Of a stretch of 64,000 bases of DNA, positions 9,201 through 17,579 are shown in pieces. The stretch is from an uncultured Chitinophagaceae bacterium (GTDB taxonomy: Bacteria > Bacteroidota > Bacteroidia > Chitinophagales > Chitinophagaceae): NCBI GenBank assembly GCA_937858715.1, contig CALLZY010000151.1, positions 1-64,000 of the forward strand, read 5' to 3'. The translations under genes were made by a program, and so were the position numbers. The notes beneath the pieces are model-generated. The model was not told the origin of the DNA, searched no databases, and saw nothing but the letters and a program-made list of their open reading frames with translations. Positions within the stretch are counted from its first letter, which is position 1; each line of letters opens with the position of its first letter.

Positions 9201-9672
9201 CGCCGTAAATCCAAACCAACTGAACTTCTCCTGAAATGTTTTCTGATTTCACCTGTATAACCATTCCTTCTGCATTGCTTAAAGCCAATACAGTGATCAA
9301 CAGTTTTCCATTGCCCAGCATTGCATCCTTAATTTCATAGAGCATACTGCCCGGCCGGTAAATTGCTTTAATAGTATCTGCTTTTATCAGCCATTTATGA
9401 GTATTACCTTTTTGTAAGGCAAATTGAAGATTACCTCCCATGCCCGGCATATACATTGCAAACTCTGGCAAGTCACCCGCCTCCACTCTGAAGGCAGTAT
9501 TGGTTCCATACAATGCCCGGTTAAAACGCATGGTGGGATTTACACAAACAAAATCGGTTCCCTGCGGTATGTAATGTACCGTACGCTCTTTATTGTGCCA
9601 TAACTTTTGTTCCTGGCAAAAAGAAAATTGCCAGGCTATACTAAACAATAGAAAAAGTAAAATCGTTTTCAT
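6241..9672 (-). CDS. DUF4450-type (alpha/alpha)-barrel protein, putative glycosidase
   Basis: A 1143-residue exported protein (signal peptide MKTILLFLLFSIAWQFSFC). The N-terminal region (WHNKERTVHYIPQGTDF, then MRFNRALYGTN) matches what I know of the DUF4450 family common in Bacteroidota glycan loci. The middle part (about 320-780) has features of an (alpha/alpha)6 toroid: repeated Trp/His-rich helices such as GWHNRARTHFNAY, GAHHYDMNLVFIDQ and AIWASDALQYSGG. The C-terminus is beta-rich. No characterised reaction can be assigned from sequence. In this position, between a six-hairpin-like protein and a GH43, a pectin-side-chain hydrolase is plausible. A region near 810-1060 looks like a jelly-roll appendage. 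Confidence 0.7.
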   Translation of the reverse strand: MKTILLFLLFSIAWQFSFCQEQKLWHNKERTVHYIPQGTDFVCVNPTMRFNRALYGTNTAFRVEAGDLPEFAMYMPGMGGNLQFALQKGNTHKWLIKADTIKAIYRPGSMLYEIKDAMLGNGKLLITVLALSNAEGMVIQVKSENISGEVQLVWIYGGASGKKFSRDGDIGADPESSFYLKPENCTDNVYQLSKGKFILSYGTGKVLTEEERYEIQTKPESELKGELPKNAKQITGYFPSSSTIQLFGAEEINNLFLENAVSKKNNCISGKLFLKRGTEYFLLHNSATAVKKTAEKEFADAESARLAVANRIKISTPDNYINTLGPALSIAADAVWEAPSYMHGAVAWRMRLPGWRGAYVADVLGWHNRARTHFNAYAKSQLTIPATTGVVMDTALNLARHQEKVGTQLFSDGYITRNPNGYVGAHHYDMNLVFIDQLLNHFNWTGDTAYVKQMWPLLVRHLAWEKKNFDADDDGLYDSYAAIWASDALQYSGGAVTHSSAYNYRSNKMAAQLAKMIGEDGTVYEKEAAKILNAINQQLWMRNKGWYAEYKDLLGNQLLHESAALWTIYHALDEGIADPFQAYQSLQYVRYSIPHIPILAKGLKDSSLYTLSTSNWQPYTWSLNNVALSELLHTSLAYWQGGQKEEAFRLWKSSLMESMYLGASPGNIQQLSYYDAIRGELYRDFADPIAMAGRTLVEGLFGVMPDALNNRLLIKPGLPKQWNHASLSTPDIQFAFKRNGLTDEYNIQPKFTKQLNLELILPAYREFVESVKVNGKNVNWKNVDSIIGVPSLQVKVAAAKSYSILIKWKGSAFEMPDYRKVNNSKEIVQIKLKRASVANVYQPVEVLRNLTFSDETVSGNLNKAGLNQLYLNLRQGDFSWYEPLDFILIENEEIGFEPQITADTKFERVDLSQYFNEAVTSIFKHKYLSPRPVSPSLQLPVTGIGNWAYHSLNVNISDSGIRSVAGINNEVTFNKVPFATPSTSQKNIVFTSLWDNFPDSVLIELQGATSSHAYLLMAGSTNPMQSRLVNGVIRVNYTDGTFDELELKNPENWWPIEQDYFVDGFAFTTDAPKPIRVSLKTGEEIPANFKYTGIKGFSNFAIDGGAATVLDMRLNKHKQLKNLVLKTVANDVVIGLMSVTLTR

Positions 9673-9731
9673 TCTTTCAACTCCTCTGATTTAATATAAC
9701 CTTTCCGAAATGCAAGGGCTGTGCAATGCAG

Positions 9732-9757
9732 TTCCCCCTTCAGGTGGCGGAGAGGGC
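9732..9757 (-). repeat. GC-rich hairpin-forming element after the six-hairpin gene
   Basis: Right after the stop codon on the minus strand, CCCTCT can pair with AGGGGG across an 11-nt loop. It is much more GC-rich than the surrounding intergenic DNA and resembles short dispersed palindromic elements of this bacterial group. No T-run follows, so a classical intrinsic terminator is unlikely; an mRNA-stabilising hairpin is possible. Confidence 0.4.
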
Positions 9758-11886
9758 TAAAACATTTTTTTTAATCCTTCCCACTTCACTTTCCATGTTT
9801 TTGGAAAGCCGGTGTTGATTCCTTTATCAGCATCAGCACCGGTACACATCAATGCAACTGCATTGAGCACACCACCATTTCCGGGAAGATAAATAGTTAA
9901 TCGTTCATCCTGAAAATTATGTCCATTGATTAAATAAGTATTGGTGCGGATGGGCATCAACAATGCATCCACTGCTTGTTCAGGCAAATGCAATCTTGCT
10001 GCTGTCATAGCTACTAAAGGAAAATCCCAACCCCAGGTATCATTCCACTGCCACACTTTCCAAACTGTGTCTAACGTTTTTTTCATCACAGCAGTGTCCA
10101 ATCCATGCACAGCAGGTAAGGAGCTGTAAGCACCAAGCACTGCAGGATGATCGGTTAAATATCTTGAACCTTTTTCATAACAATCGGGAGTGCTTTCTGT
10201 TGCCAGGTAAACACCGTTCTTCTGCGGCAAGGGCGCAAGGTTATCAATAACAGTCTGCCATTTTTTATCGGGAGATAATCCCAACCGCCTGCGCCACTCC
10301 TGTGCTTTTTGCAATGCCCAGCTCCAGTACGCCAGCTCATACGTTGGATTAAATGTTTGCACAGCTTCGAAACATTCCTGTGCAGGAATTAATCCCTTTC
10401 CAAGATTATATTTTTTTGTTTGTTCATTGTATGTTGGAAATGATGCCATGAAATCGGCTGTTGCAAACAACAGGTCTTTATACTTGTTGAGAGTTTGTTT
10501 GTTTGGTTTGCTGCGGTACAGCATTTCAGCCATGTAAATAAAATGCGGTTGCTGCCAGATGAGAAATGCACCAACAGATGAAGGTGCTTCATCACCATTA
10601 TTATCCGTCATCTTTTGCCAGCGTACACCGTCAAAACCCTGTCGCTTTGCAATGAGTTTTGCTTTTGCGGCAACAGTAAAATACCAGTCTAAACTTTTCT
10701 CCATCAGTTGAGGCCGGCCCCATTGTGCAAAATGAACAGCATGCCACCAATGCATTTCCAGGTGTGGTTTGCCATACCAGCTGTTATAGGTTAAACCGGT
10801 TTCCTGCGGAGGATAAGCAGATGCACAGTTTACTTTTGTAAGGTATTGCGACAATACCACTCTTCTTTCCAGTTCAAATGCCCTTGCATCTTTTGTTTGT
10901 GAAAAATCAACCGCACCACCGCTGAGCCAGAATTTTTTCCAGAGTGATCTGCTGTTTGCGGCAACATCATCAAACGAAATCATAAATGTTCTGTGATAGG
11001 TGTTGCTGAACCTGCAGGTGATCTCAAATTGATTGCTGTTACCCGGCTCTATCACAAAACAATGCTCTTTTATTTGCTTAATGCCGGAATAACGATTCCA
11101 GTAAATGGATGTGTAATAAACAGTGGTATCAAGAATACGTTTAATGGTTGCGCCATCTTTTTCCGGCATTAAAACCGATTGATGTTTTTCATTACTTCCA
11201 TAATAATCACCAACATCTTTCCATTGTCCGTTTGGATAAGGGAAACGGATAAACACTGCAATGCATTTTTTATTGATCAGGGCCGATTCAATACGGAAAG
11301 CCACTGCATCCATTTGCTGATGCCCGGCAGTTGTAACTTTCACAGGTTCTCCTTCAACTGTAAATGAACTGGTAACAATACCAGTCCATAAATCAAGATG
11401 CTGGTTGATGTTCTTTATATCAGCAACAGTTGCCAGTGAGCCGTCTTTCTTTTTTATTTCAAGACCAATATTACCTAATTGCAACCGATGCGGATTAACA
11501 CGGAAATATTCAACTGCTTTTTTTGATTCAGGTTCCTTACCCTGTACGGTGTAAGAAATTTTTCTTCCTTCCAGGTCATACGTTTTTTGCGCCTGTTCAA
11601 TTTTTATATTCTCCGTATTCGGGAAACTATGCCAGCCCCAAACTGATTGCGTTCCCAACGGAACACCTTTTGCATAGGCTTGCGGAAAACTCTGCATACC
11701 GGTTGCATCAACTGTAAATGCAAAATTACCGTTGCCAACAGTGAGTGATGAGAGTGAGTCAATCTTTGTTACACGAATATTGTGGCGCTTTACCACAGCT
11801 TCACGGTTGATGGGCTGTGCGGTTGCCACAAAGGCACTAAGGCAGAAAGTGGCGCAAAGAAGAAAAGAAGAAAAGAAGAATTTCAT
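9757..11886 (-). CDS. Secreted six-hairpin-like glycosidase (GH65/GH15-like fold), uncharacterised
   Basis: A 709-residue protein with a signal peptide ending near VATAQP (residue 22-24). Residues 30-300 form a beta-rich N-terminal domain (LTVGNGNFAFTVDATG at about 47). Residues 330-700 look like an (alpha/alpha)6 toroid (WYGKPHLEMHWWHAVHFAQW, then NGDEAPSSVGAFLIWQQPH, TESTPDCYEKG and WNDTWGWDFPLVAMTAARL). This resembles GH65/GH95-type architecture, with conserved Glu and Asp residues that could be catalytic, but I do not recognise a characterised family. Third gene of unit III. The DNA coding for its signal peptide (11825-11859) is itself a dispersed-repeat sequence, an unusual feature discussed separately. 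Confidence 0.7.
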   Translation of the reverse strand: MKFFFSSFLLCATFCLSAFVATAQPINREAVVKRHNIRVTKIDSLSSLTVGNGNFAFTVDATGMQSFPQAYAKGVPLGTQSVWGWHSFPNTENIKIEQAQKTYDLEGRKISYTVQGKEPESKKAVEYFRVNPHRLQLGNIGLEIKKKDGSLATVADIKNINQHLDLWTGIVTSSFTVEGEPVKVTTAGHQQMDAVAFRIESALINKKCIAVFIRFPYPNGQWKDVGDYYGSNEKHQSVLMPEKDGATIKRILDTTVYYTSIYWNRYSGIKQIKEHCFVIEPGNSNQFEITCRFSNTYHRTFMISFDDVAANSRSLWKKFWLSGGAVDFSQTKDARAFELERRVVLSQYLTKVNCASAYPPQETGLTYNSWYGKPHLEMHWWHAVHFAQWGRPQLMEKSLDWYFTVAAKAKLIAKRQGFDGVRWQKMTDNNGDEAPSSVGAFLIWQQPHFIYMAEMLYRSKPNKQTLNKYKDLLFATADFMASFPTYNEQTKKYNLGKGLIPAQECFEAVQTFNPTYELAYWSWALQKAQEWRRRLGLSPDKKWQTVIDNLAPLPQKNGVYLATESTPDCYEKGSRYLTDHPAVLGAYSSLPAVHGLDTAVMKKTLDTVWKVWQWNDTWGWDFPLVAMTAARLHLPEQAVDALLMPIRTNTYLINGHNFQDERLTIYLPGNGGVLNAVALMCTGADADKGINTGFPKTWKVKWEGLKKMF
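11825..11859 (-). repeat. Dispersed repeat arm inside the signal-peptide codons
   Basis: On the minus strand this reads CTTTGCGCC, a short gap, then CCTTAGTGCCTTTGTGGC. It matches the CTTTG-GTG-CTTTGTGGC type of interspersed element familiar from many environmental bacteria. It encodes most of the hydrophobic core of the signal peptide of the 709-residue protein. A diverged copy in opposite orientation sits just upstream at 11939-11965. Confidence 0.55.
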
Positions 11887-11938
11887 TTTATTTTTTTATC
11901 GCCACCGAGTTCGCTGAAACAAAGAATCTTCATGTTTT

Positions 11939-11965
11939 CCTTTGCGTCTTCGTGTCTTTGTGGCA
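11939..11965 (+). repeat. Dispersed repeat arm, opposite orientation
   Basis: Plus-strand CCTTTGCGTC followed by TTCGTGTCTTTGTGGCA, in the spacer between the GH2 stop and the start of the 709-residue protein gene. It is inverted relative to 11825-11859; the two together form an imperfect inverted repeat around the start codon. No coding function seen. Confidence 0.55.
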
Positions 11966-11970
11966 AATGA

Positions 11971-14838
11971 TCAGAATACATTATCCACTGCCGGACGGCT
12001 GTAATTTTCTTTTGTATCAGTCGTTTTCGGCATGCCAAAATAAAAATACAAAGTTCGTTTTTTACTGCCGCTTACATGATTCAGTTCACTCATTGGTCCA
12101 TACACTTTTGTATTCGTGGTTAAGCCTGTTGCCAGCTTGGTGCCGATGGGCGGAATACAATCTAAAAAAGAAATATCGCCAACAGGAACCTGCGGATGTG
12201 GCTTGGCTGCATCGCTCAATGCATAAAAATCAAACAGCCGTACAAACAATCCGTTATCCGGACTTGCAATGAACAATTTACCCTGCACCGTACTTAATTC
12301 CATCCATGTAACATCACCATAGTAACCTTTAAACTCAGGATATACAATTGGCGAGTAGCCTGTGTGGGTATTGTTATATAAATTCTGCCACACATTTTGC
12401 GGTGTGCCAGCAATCCTGTTCTTCCACTGACGAACAGGGCCTTTTCCTAACCACCTGCCTGATAAAACATAATTTTCAGGATAGTTAAAACTGATGCCCG
12501 CAAAAGGAACATCGCCCTGGAGACTGTATTCATATTCCAGAGATGCCCATCCGCTGCTGTTGATTTTCCATTTTGTGTATTTCATATCACCGCTGTAAGT
12601 AAACTCAACTACAGCATCATCCCCTTCTTTATATGCTTTTGATGAAACAACCGCTGCATTTCCTTTCACCAGCACAGGGCCATTATTAAACGACAATACA
12701 TAATCATTCGCCACATTTTTTGTTGTAACCAGCAATCCTGTTTTTTTATCCAGCACAATTGTATTGTCGCCGCCGGTGATTGAATACACGGTATCCGTTT
12801 CACTAATAACAGTTCCGCCATTTTTTTGCGTAACAAAACCGTTCAGCTGCGATTGTTTTGTTTTTATTTCACTTGTCCATTTGTACAATTCCCTACCGTA
12901 TTGATCCTTTACAACAATTACCAATGCGTCGTAATTTTTATAATCAGCCGGCAACTGCAATTTCAACACTCCTTGTTTTGTTGCAGCAATATCCGGCGCT
13001 GCAACAGTTCCCTTCTGCTTTACCACATAGCCATCAAAGCGGTCGAATGGTTTGCTGAAATCAACCAGGGCCCAATAGAAACTGCATTGATTGGTATTGA
13101 GAAAATGAAAACGGTTATCCACTTCAATGCTGCCGTTGAAATCAGCAGGAAGCTGTGCCGGTAATTTCAACTGAACAGGTGAGAATATTTCACGCAGTGC
13201 ATAAAAGCTTCCTTCCTTTTCACGGTGCGGACCAAGAATACCATCATTGGCGTTCAGCCCGTTTGCATCCAGCACATTGTTTAAGTCTGTACGCACAACC
13301 GCTTCATCCACCATTGCCCAGATAAATACGCCTCCGCTTTTTTGCGAACGCCAATGCAGGTTCCAGAAATCTTCCATGCCCGAACCAGCACCACCATCAT
13401 CCTGCGCATGCAGCATTTCAGTTGGCATGTAAATGAGCGAATCATTTAAAATTTTTTGTGTGCTGTAATAATCTTCGTAGTGGTTGCAGTCAATTCCATT
13501 GTGCTGGTTTCCCGGGCGGTGATGCGGATGAATAACAGGACGTTTCTGAAAATCCCATTTTGTAAAATCATCATCCAGTTCTTTGTTTGTGCCACCTTCG
13601 TTTCCGTTATCCCAGAAAATGATGGACGGATGATTCAAGTCCCGCAGCACCAATTCTTTTACCAACGGCTCACCTGCTTTTGTTGAATACCATTTTTGCC
13701 AGCCCGCCAGTTCATTGAGCACATAAATACCCAATGAATCGCACAACTGTAAAAAATATTTATCAGGAGGATAGTGACTGCAGCGGACTGCATTCATGTT
13801 CATTTCCTTCAGCAGTAAAGCATCCTTCAGTTCCTGTTCTTTGCTTAAGCTCCTTGCAGTTTCGGGCCACCAGCAATGACGGTTGGCCCCTTTCATTTTT
13901 ACCTGTGTGCCGTTAATATAAATTCCCTGGCCGTATTTTATTTCAATAGTGCGGAAACCAAATTTTTCATTCAGTTCATAGATTTTTTTTCCGGCTGCAT
14001 CTAGCAACAACACATTGACCGAATATAAATTCGGCGTTTCACTTGTCCATGTTTTAACGTTGGCAATATTGGTGTTTACAACTACATTCTCTGCATGTTT
14101 ATCAACCGGAGTTTTGATAGTACCAACAATTTTTTTATCAGCATCGGTGATTGTTGCTACTACAGTTGCGTTTTGCTGTAATCCTTTCGGCCAAACCTGC
14201 ATTGCAAACTTTCCATCGGCTTTAGCATCAATGCCAACATAATCTATAAATTGTTTTGGAGTTGCCTCTAAAAACACCGGACGAAAAATGCCGCCAAACA
14301 CCCAGTAATCAGCCAGGCGTTCTGCATTGTTCACACTGGCATCACTGCTCATCTTGCTCACCGTTACTTCCAGTGTATTGGGCTTATCATAGTTCAGCAA
14401 AGAAGTTATATCATATTTAAACCGGTAGAAAGCACCCCGGTGAATATCGCCTGCAGATTTCCCATTGATCTTTACTTCTGTATCCGTCATGCTGCCATCA
14501 AATACAATGTTGATGTTTTTCCCTTTCCAGGATGCCGGAACTTTAAACTGGTATTTATACATCCCCTTCTCATCATAGAAACGATAGTTCTTGCCATTGG
14601 TTTTGTAATCCCGGCCATAATTGTAATTACCAAAACCCTGCTGCTCCCAGCAACTGGGCACCTGTATTTTCTTCCATTCACCACTGTTGCGTCCTGCTGT
14701 GCAATAAAAATCCCACTGCACTGTATGTGCAGCATCTGTACCGGAGAGGTATTGGATTTGCTTTTGCTGTGCATGCAGAAAAGTTATGAGCAATAAGTTA
14801 TAAGTTATAAGTAACCCAACTTTGTACAGCTTATTCAT
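11971..14838 (-). CDS. GH2 beta-galactosidase-like enzyme
   Basis: A 955-residue protein from the ATG at 14838 (MNKLYKVGLLITYNLLLITF signal peptide). An in-frame ATG at 14898 would add 20 charged residues before the signal peptide and is rejected. Order of domains: sugar-binding jelly roll (30-210), immunoglobulin-like domain, TIM barrel (about 300-600) and a C-terminal beta-rich part. The acid/base Glu is in DNGNEGG (Glu414) and the nucleophile is probably in MPTEMLHAQDD (Glu474). GH2 covers beta-galactosidases, beta-glucuronidases and arabinopyranosidases; in a pectin locus beta-galactosidase on side chains is the most likely. Second gene of unit III. Part of its signal peptide is coded by a degenerate 7-nt tandem repeat. 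Confidence 0.88.
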   Translation of the reverse strand: MNKLYKVGLLITYNLLLITFLHAQQKQIQYLSGTDAAHTVQWDFYCTAGRNSGEWKKIQVPSCWEQQGFGNYNYGRDYKTNGKNYRFYDEKGMYKYQFKVPASWKGKNINIVFDGSMTDTEVKINGKSAGDIHRGAFYRFKYDITSLLNYDKPNTLEVTVSKMSSDASVNNAERLADYWVFGGIFRPVFLEATPKQFIDYVGIDAKADGKFAMQVWPKGLQQNATVVATITDADKKIVGTIKTPVDKHAENVVVNTNIANVKTWTSETPNLYSVNVLLLDAAGKKIYELNEKFGFRTIEIKYGQGIYINGTQVKMKGANRHCWWPETARSLSKEQELKDALLLKEMNMNAVRCSHYPPDKYFLQLCDSLGIYVLNELAGWQKWYSTKAGEPLVKELVLRDLNHPSIIFWDNGNEGGTNKELDDDFTKWDFQKRPVIHPHHRPGNQHNGIDCNHYEDYYSTQKILNDSLIYMPTEMLHAQDDGGAGSGMEDFWNLHWRSQKSGGVFIWAMVDEAVVRTDLNNVLDANGLNANDGILGPHREKEGSFYALREIFSPVQLKLPAQLPADFNGSIEVDNRFHFLNTNQCSFYWALVDFSKPFDRFDGYVVKQKGTVAAPDIAATKQGVLKLQLPADYKNYDALVIVVKDQYGRELYKWTSEIKTKQSQLNGFVTQKNGGTVISETDTVYSITGGDNTIVLDKKTGLLVTTKNVANDYVLSFNNGPVLVKGNAAVVSSKAYKEGDDAVVEFTYSGDMKYTKWKINSSGWASLEYEYSLQGDVPFAGISFNYPENYVLSGRWLGKGPVRQWKNRIAGTPQNVWQNLYNNTHTGYSPIVYPEFKGYYGDVTWMELSTVQGKLFIASPDNGLFVRLFDFYALSDAAKPHPQVPVGDISFLDCIPPIGTKLATGLTTNTKVYGPMSELNHVSGSKKRTLYFYFGMPKTTDTKENYSRPAVDNVF
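14778..14812 (-). repeat. Degenerate 7-nt tandem repeat in GH2 signal-peptide codons
   Basis: On the minus strand the 35 bases read as five heptamers: ACTTATA, ACTTATA, ACTTATT, GCTCATA, ACTTTTC. The first two are identical and the others diverge. They code for the hydrophobic core (TYNLLLITF region) of the GH2 signal peptide. Similar ACTTATA-type runs occur dispersed in genomes of this group. Confidence 0.5.
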
Positions 14839-14937
14839 TGTATGTTTATTTTTTTTGTTATCAACTTCAGCACTGCTATCAACATCGTTGCATCGCACTC
14901 TTGTACGTTCTGTAATTCCATTCAGCTATATTCGTAC

Positions 14938-14991
14938 GGATAACAGGAATTGGCACAGATATTCTGTGTAACTCTTAGAAATCTGTGAGAC
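14938..14991. repeat. ATCTGTG-type interspersed repeat
   Basis: The spacer between GH115 and GH2 contains repeated ATCTGTG/TTCTGTGTAA words: GGCACAGATATTCTGTGTAA, then AATCTGTGAGACTATTC. This resembles the interspersed repeats built from ATCTGTG units seen in many Bacteroidota genomes. It fills most of the 160-bp spacer, and no promoter is clear. Confidence 0.45.
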
Positions 14992-14998
14992 TATTCTT

Positions 14999-17500
14999 TT
15001 ATTCCCGGATATCCACCTTACTCAACGCTAATCCTGTATCTAATAAATAAACCCTTACAACAGTTTTCCCTTCTTTCGTTATTTCAACCGGCAGCGATGC
15101 TTCCGTATATCCTCTCAAAATATCTGTTTTCCATCTCTTATCTTCCTGCGGATTATCAATATCCAGCAGCTGCACTTTACCTCCATTTACTATTACAGCC
15201 ATTCCCAGATTTCTTCCTTTGTGTATGGCATGTGTAGGCAGACATTTCAATACTAACTGGTAACTGCCGGGCTTCAAAGAAAATGCATATTCAACATAAG
15301 GAGCTTTTGCCCATGCTTCTTTTTGAAACGAAACACCTGTAAACGGATAACGGGAAATGCTTTTACCACCTGCACCAAGTCTGGGTACAGCAATCAACTT
15401 TTCTCCTGCAATTTCTTTTTTCGTTTTATACGCCGCAGCAGGTAAACTTAATATCGAAGGCTCGCCTGTTTGCACGCCAAATGAATCAACCGTTCTGTCT
15501 AAATATCTTCTGTCGTAAACAACTGTTTCATTAACGCCATCTTCCAGCACTTCAGGTGCAGCCACATGCGGCATACCAAACACAGCCAGGTTACGTGGCT
15601 TGTAATCCATCATACCATTCCATTTACCATTTTCAATGCCTGTATTGTAATGGAGTGTCAGTTCATTTATTTTATCAAACGCTGCTTTTGATTTTTGCGA
15701 ATATTCTTTTGCCTTTACAGGAAATTCATAGCTCATCTGCGCATAAAATATTTTCTGATTGATGAGATCTGACCCTTTTACCGGGTATTCGATCAATTCA
15801 AAAAATGCGTTTTGTAAATGAGCAGGAATTTGTTTTTTTACTTCATCTGTTTTTTCATACAATCTAGAATAAGCAGCCAAACGTTCTTCTCTTGCCGCAG
15901 GCAAATAGTTCAGCATCCGCATGAATTCAGGTTTGCCTTCCTGCGCCAAACGATAGTATTCATTTTTAATGTCGGCAATGGCTGCTGCTGATGTTACTCC
16001 AAATGTTTGTGTGGCCCAATGCAAACTGTATTGCTGTGCTTTTCCGGGTGTCCATCCATTGATATCATAAGCAAGTTCTAAAAAGAACTGTGTTTCCATT
16101 TCAGCAGGTTTTATATCGCCCACATTCACCACCCACAGGCGATCAGCACCAAACTGAAAAGCCTTTGTCATTTCATAAGAAATCAATGAGGGCGATGTGG
16201 AGGAAAGCCATGTATGATCATGCGGCCCGCCCAGGTAAGAAAGATGATAATAAATACCGCTGCCCCCGCTTCTCTTTTGTTCTTCAGGTGTTGACAGCTG
16301 CCGTATATAACCAAAATTTTCATCGGGCCAGATAATGGTAATATCATCGGGCAGTTTCATACCCCTGCGGTACAAACTCAATACTTCTTTATACGGAACA
16401 AATATCTGCGGCAGTTTTTCAGCAGGCTGCCCGAAATTATTTTCTAAAATTCCTCTTTGGTCAGTAATAACATTTTCCAGCAATTTCACTTTTTCACCCG
16501 GGTCTTTCGGGCCGGGCATACTTCCATCATGCACACCCCGCATACCAATGGTTACCACCGATTCATAATTCACTGCTTCTTTAATCCGGTCATCCCAGTA
16601 TTTAAAAATTTCCTCTTTGTTTACATCATACCGCCATTCGCCCGGTTTCTTTTTATATTCTTCTTCAAAGGTCTGTTCCCATTCACACACATTGTTCCGC
16701 AACATCGGTTCGCAGTGACTGCCACCAATCGCAATCGCATAATCATCCGCAACTTTCGGACTTTGCTTGTAATAATAAAAAGCTTTGGTACTGTCGTGCA
16801 TAGCAGGCCAGATGTAATTTGCTTTTAACCGCAACAACAGTTCAAACACTTTTGCATATGTTTTCGGACCAATGTTCTGTACATCCGTATCTATATTCCG
16901 TTTTGCCCAGGGAAACAATCCCCAGTCTTCATCATTAATAAAAATGCCCCGGTATTTAACTGAAGGTTCTTTTGAAATGTAACTACCGGTAACATAAAGC
17001 TGCTTTCTTTTCGCAGGCAACACATCTGCCCAATACACCCAGGGCGACACACCCATTAACCGGGATAAATGAAAAATGCCAAAAGCGGTTCCCCTCCTGT
17101 CACTACCCGCTATTACAAGATGGTTTCCAACTGTCTTAATAATAAAACACTCCCATTTATTTCGGATGGTTGTTACATCCATTTTCTTTGATTGAATCAA
17201 CGCATCAATCATTTTTGACTGACCAATCGTTCCGGCAACAATTGTAAACCCTTTGGAAGGAATTGTATGCAGCACCTGCATTTCTTTGCCGCTGATTAAT
17301 TGCACATCCTTTGCAAAGGCCGTTGCAGCAATGGTGACCACTTTTGCATCGGCAGTATCAGTATAAATGGAAGAAACAGATGAAGGAGTGAAGAATGAAA
17401 AGGCAGATGGTTTTTCAGATACTGACAAAGTACCGATTTGTGCGCAGGCAAACATGGTAAACAACCCAAACAATAACCCAAGAAATAAAATACGCAACAT
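14999..17500 (-). CDS. GH115 alpha-glucuronidase
   Basis: An 833-residue exported protein (signal peptide MLRILFLGLLFGLFTMFACA). The N-terminal domain and the family-specific stretch VKYRGIFINDEDWG (181-194) identify GH115, followed by the barrel with MHDSTKAFYYYKQSPK and TIGMRGVHDGSMPGPKDPG; the C-terminal beta-sandwich carries LVLKCLPTHAIH. GH115 removes alpha-1,2-linked (4-O-methyl-)glucuronic acid from xylan, and related members act on other GlcA-capped glycans such as arabinogalactan. In this pectin locus GlcA-capped arabinogalactan is a reasonable target; this is inference. It is the first gene of unit III, with a CAGGAT operator 47 nt upstream and a very short predicted leader. Confidence 0.93.
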   Translation of the reverse strand: MLRILFLGLLFGLFTMFACAQIGTLSVSEKPSAFSFFTPSSVSSIYTDTADAKVVTIAATAFAKDVQLISGKEMQVLHTIPSKGFTIVAGTIGQSKMIDALIQSKKMDVTTIRNKWECFIIKTVGNHLVIAGSDRRGTAFGIFHLSRLMGVSPWVYWADVLPAKRKQLYVTGSYISKEPSVKYRGIFINDEDWGLFPWAKRNIDTDVQNIGPKTYAKVFELLLRLKANYIWPAMHDSTKAFYYYKQSPKVADDYAIAIGGSHCEPMLRNNVCEWEQTFEEEYKKKPGEWRYDVNKEEIFKYWDDRIKEAVNYESVVTIGMRGVHDGSMPGPKDPGEKVKLLENVITDQRGILENNFGQPAEKLPQIFVPYKEVLSLYRRGMKLPDDITIIWPDENFGYIRQLSTPEEQKRSGGSGIYYHLSYLGGPHDHTWLSSTSPSLISYEMTKAFQFGADRLWVVNVGDIKPAEMETQFFLELAYDINGWTPGKAQQYSLHWATQTFGVTSAAAIADIKNEYYRLAQEGKPEFMRMLNYLPAAREERLAAYSRLYEKTDEVKKQIPAHLQNAFFELIEYPVKGSDLINQKIFYAQMSYEFPVKAKEYSQKSKAAFDKINELTLHYNTGIENGKWNGMMDYKPRNLAVFGMPHVAAPEVLEDGVNETVVYDRRYLDRTVDSFGVQTGEPSILSLPAAAYKTKKEIAGEKLIAVPRLGAGGKSISRYPFTGVSFQKEAWAKAPYVEYAFSLKPGSYQLVLKCLPTHAIHKGRNLGMAVIVNGGKVQLLDIDNPQEDKRWKTDILRGYTEASLPVEITKEGKTVVRVYLLDTGLALSKVDIRE

Positions 17501-17518
17501 ACAATCGTTTTAAGCAGT

Positions 17519-17563
17519 GAAAGTTACTGCACAGATGCTGCCTGTCTATCCTGCTGCTTCCTG
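17519..17563 (-). promoter_or_regulatory. CAGGAT direct-repeat operator plus -7 box, unit III
   Basis: Minus strand: CAGGAAGCAGCAGGAT (17563-17548), two hexamers with a 10-bp period and one mismatch in the first. A 21-nt spacer leads to TAACTTTC (17526-17519), similar to TAnnTTTG. Transcription would start about 12 nt before the GH115 ATG at 17500. It splits the enzyme run between GH28 (17580) and GH115. Confidence 0.62.
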
Positions 17564-17579
17564 CTGTAATAACCCCTTC

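Noticed and set aside
14778..14812. Phase-variable heptanucleotide switch in the GH2 gene
   Set aside because: Only two identical copies; too few for frequent slippage. Kept as a repeat of evolutionary interest only.
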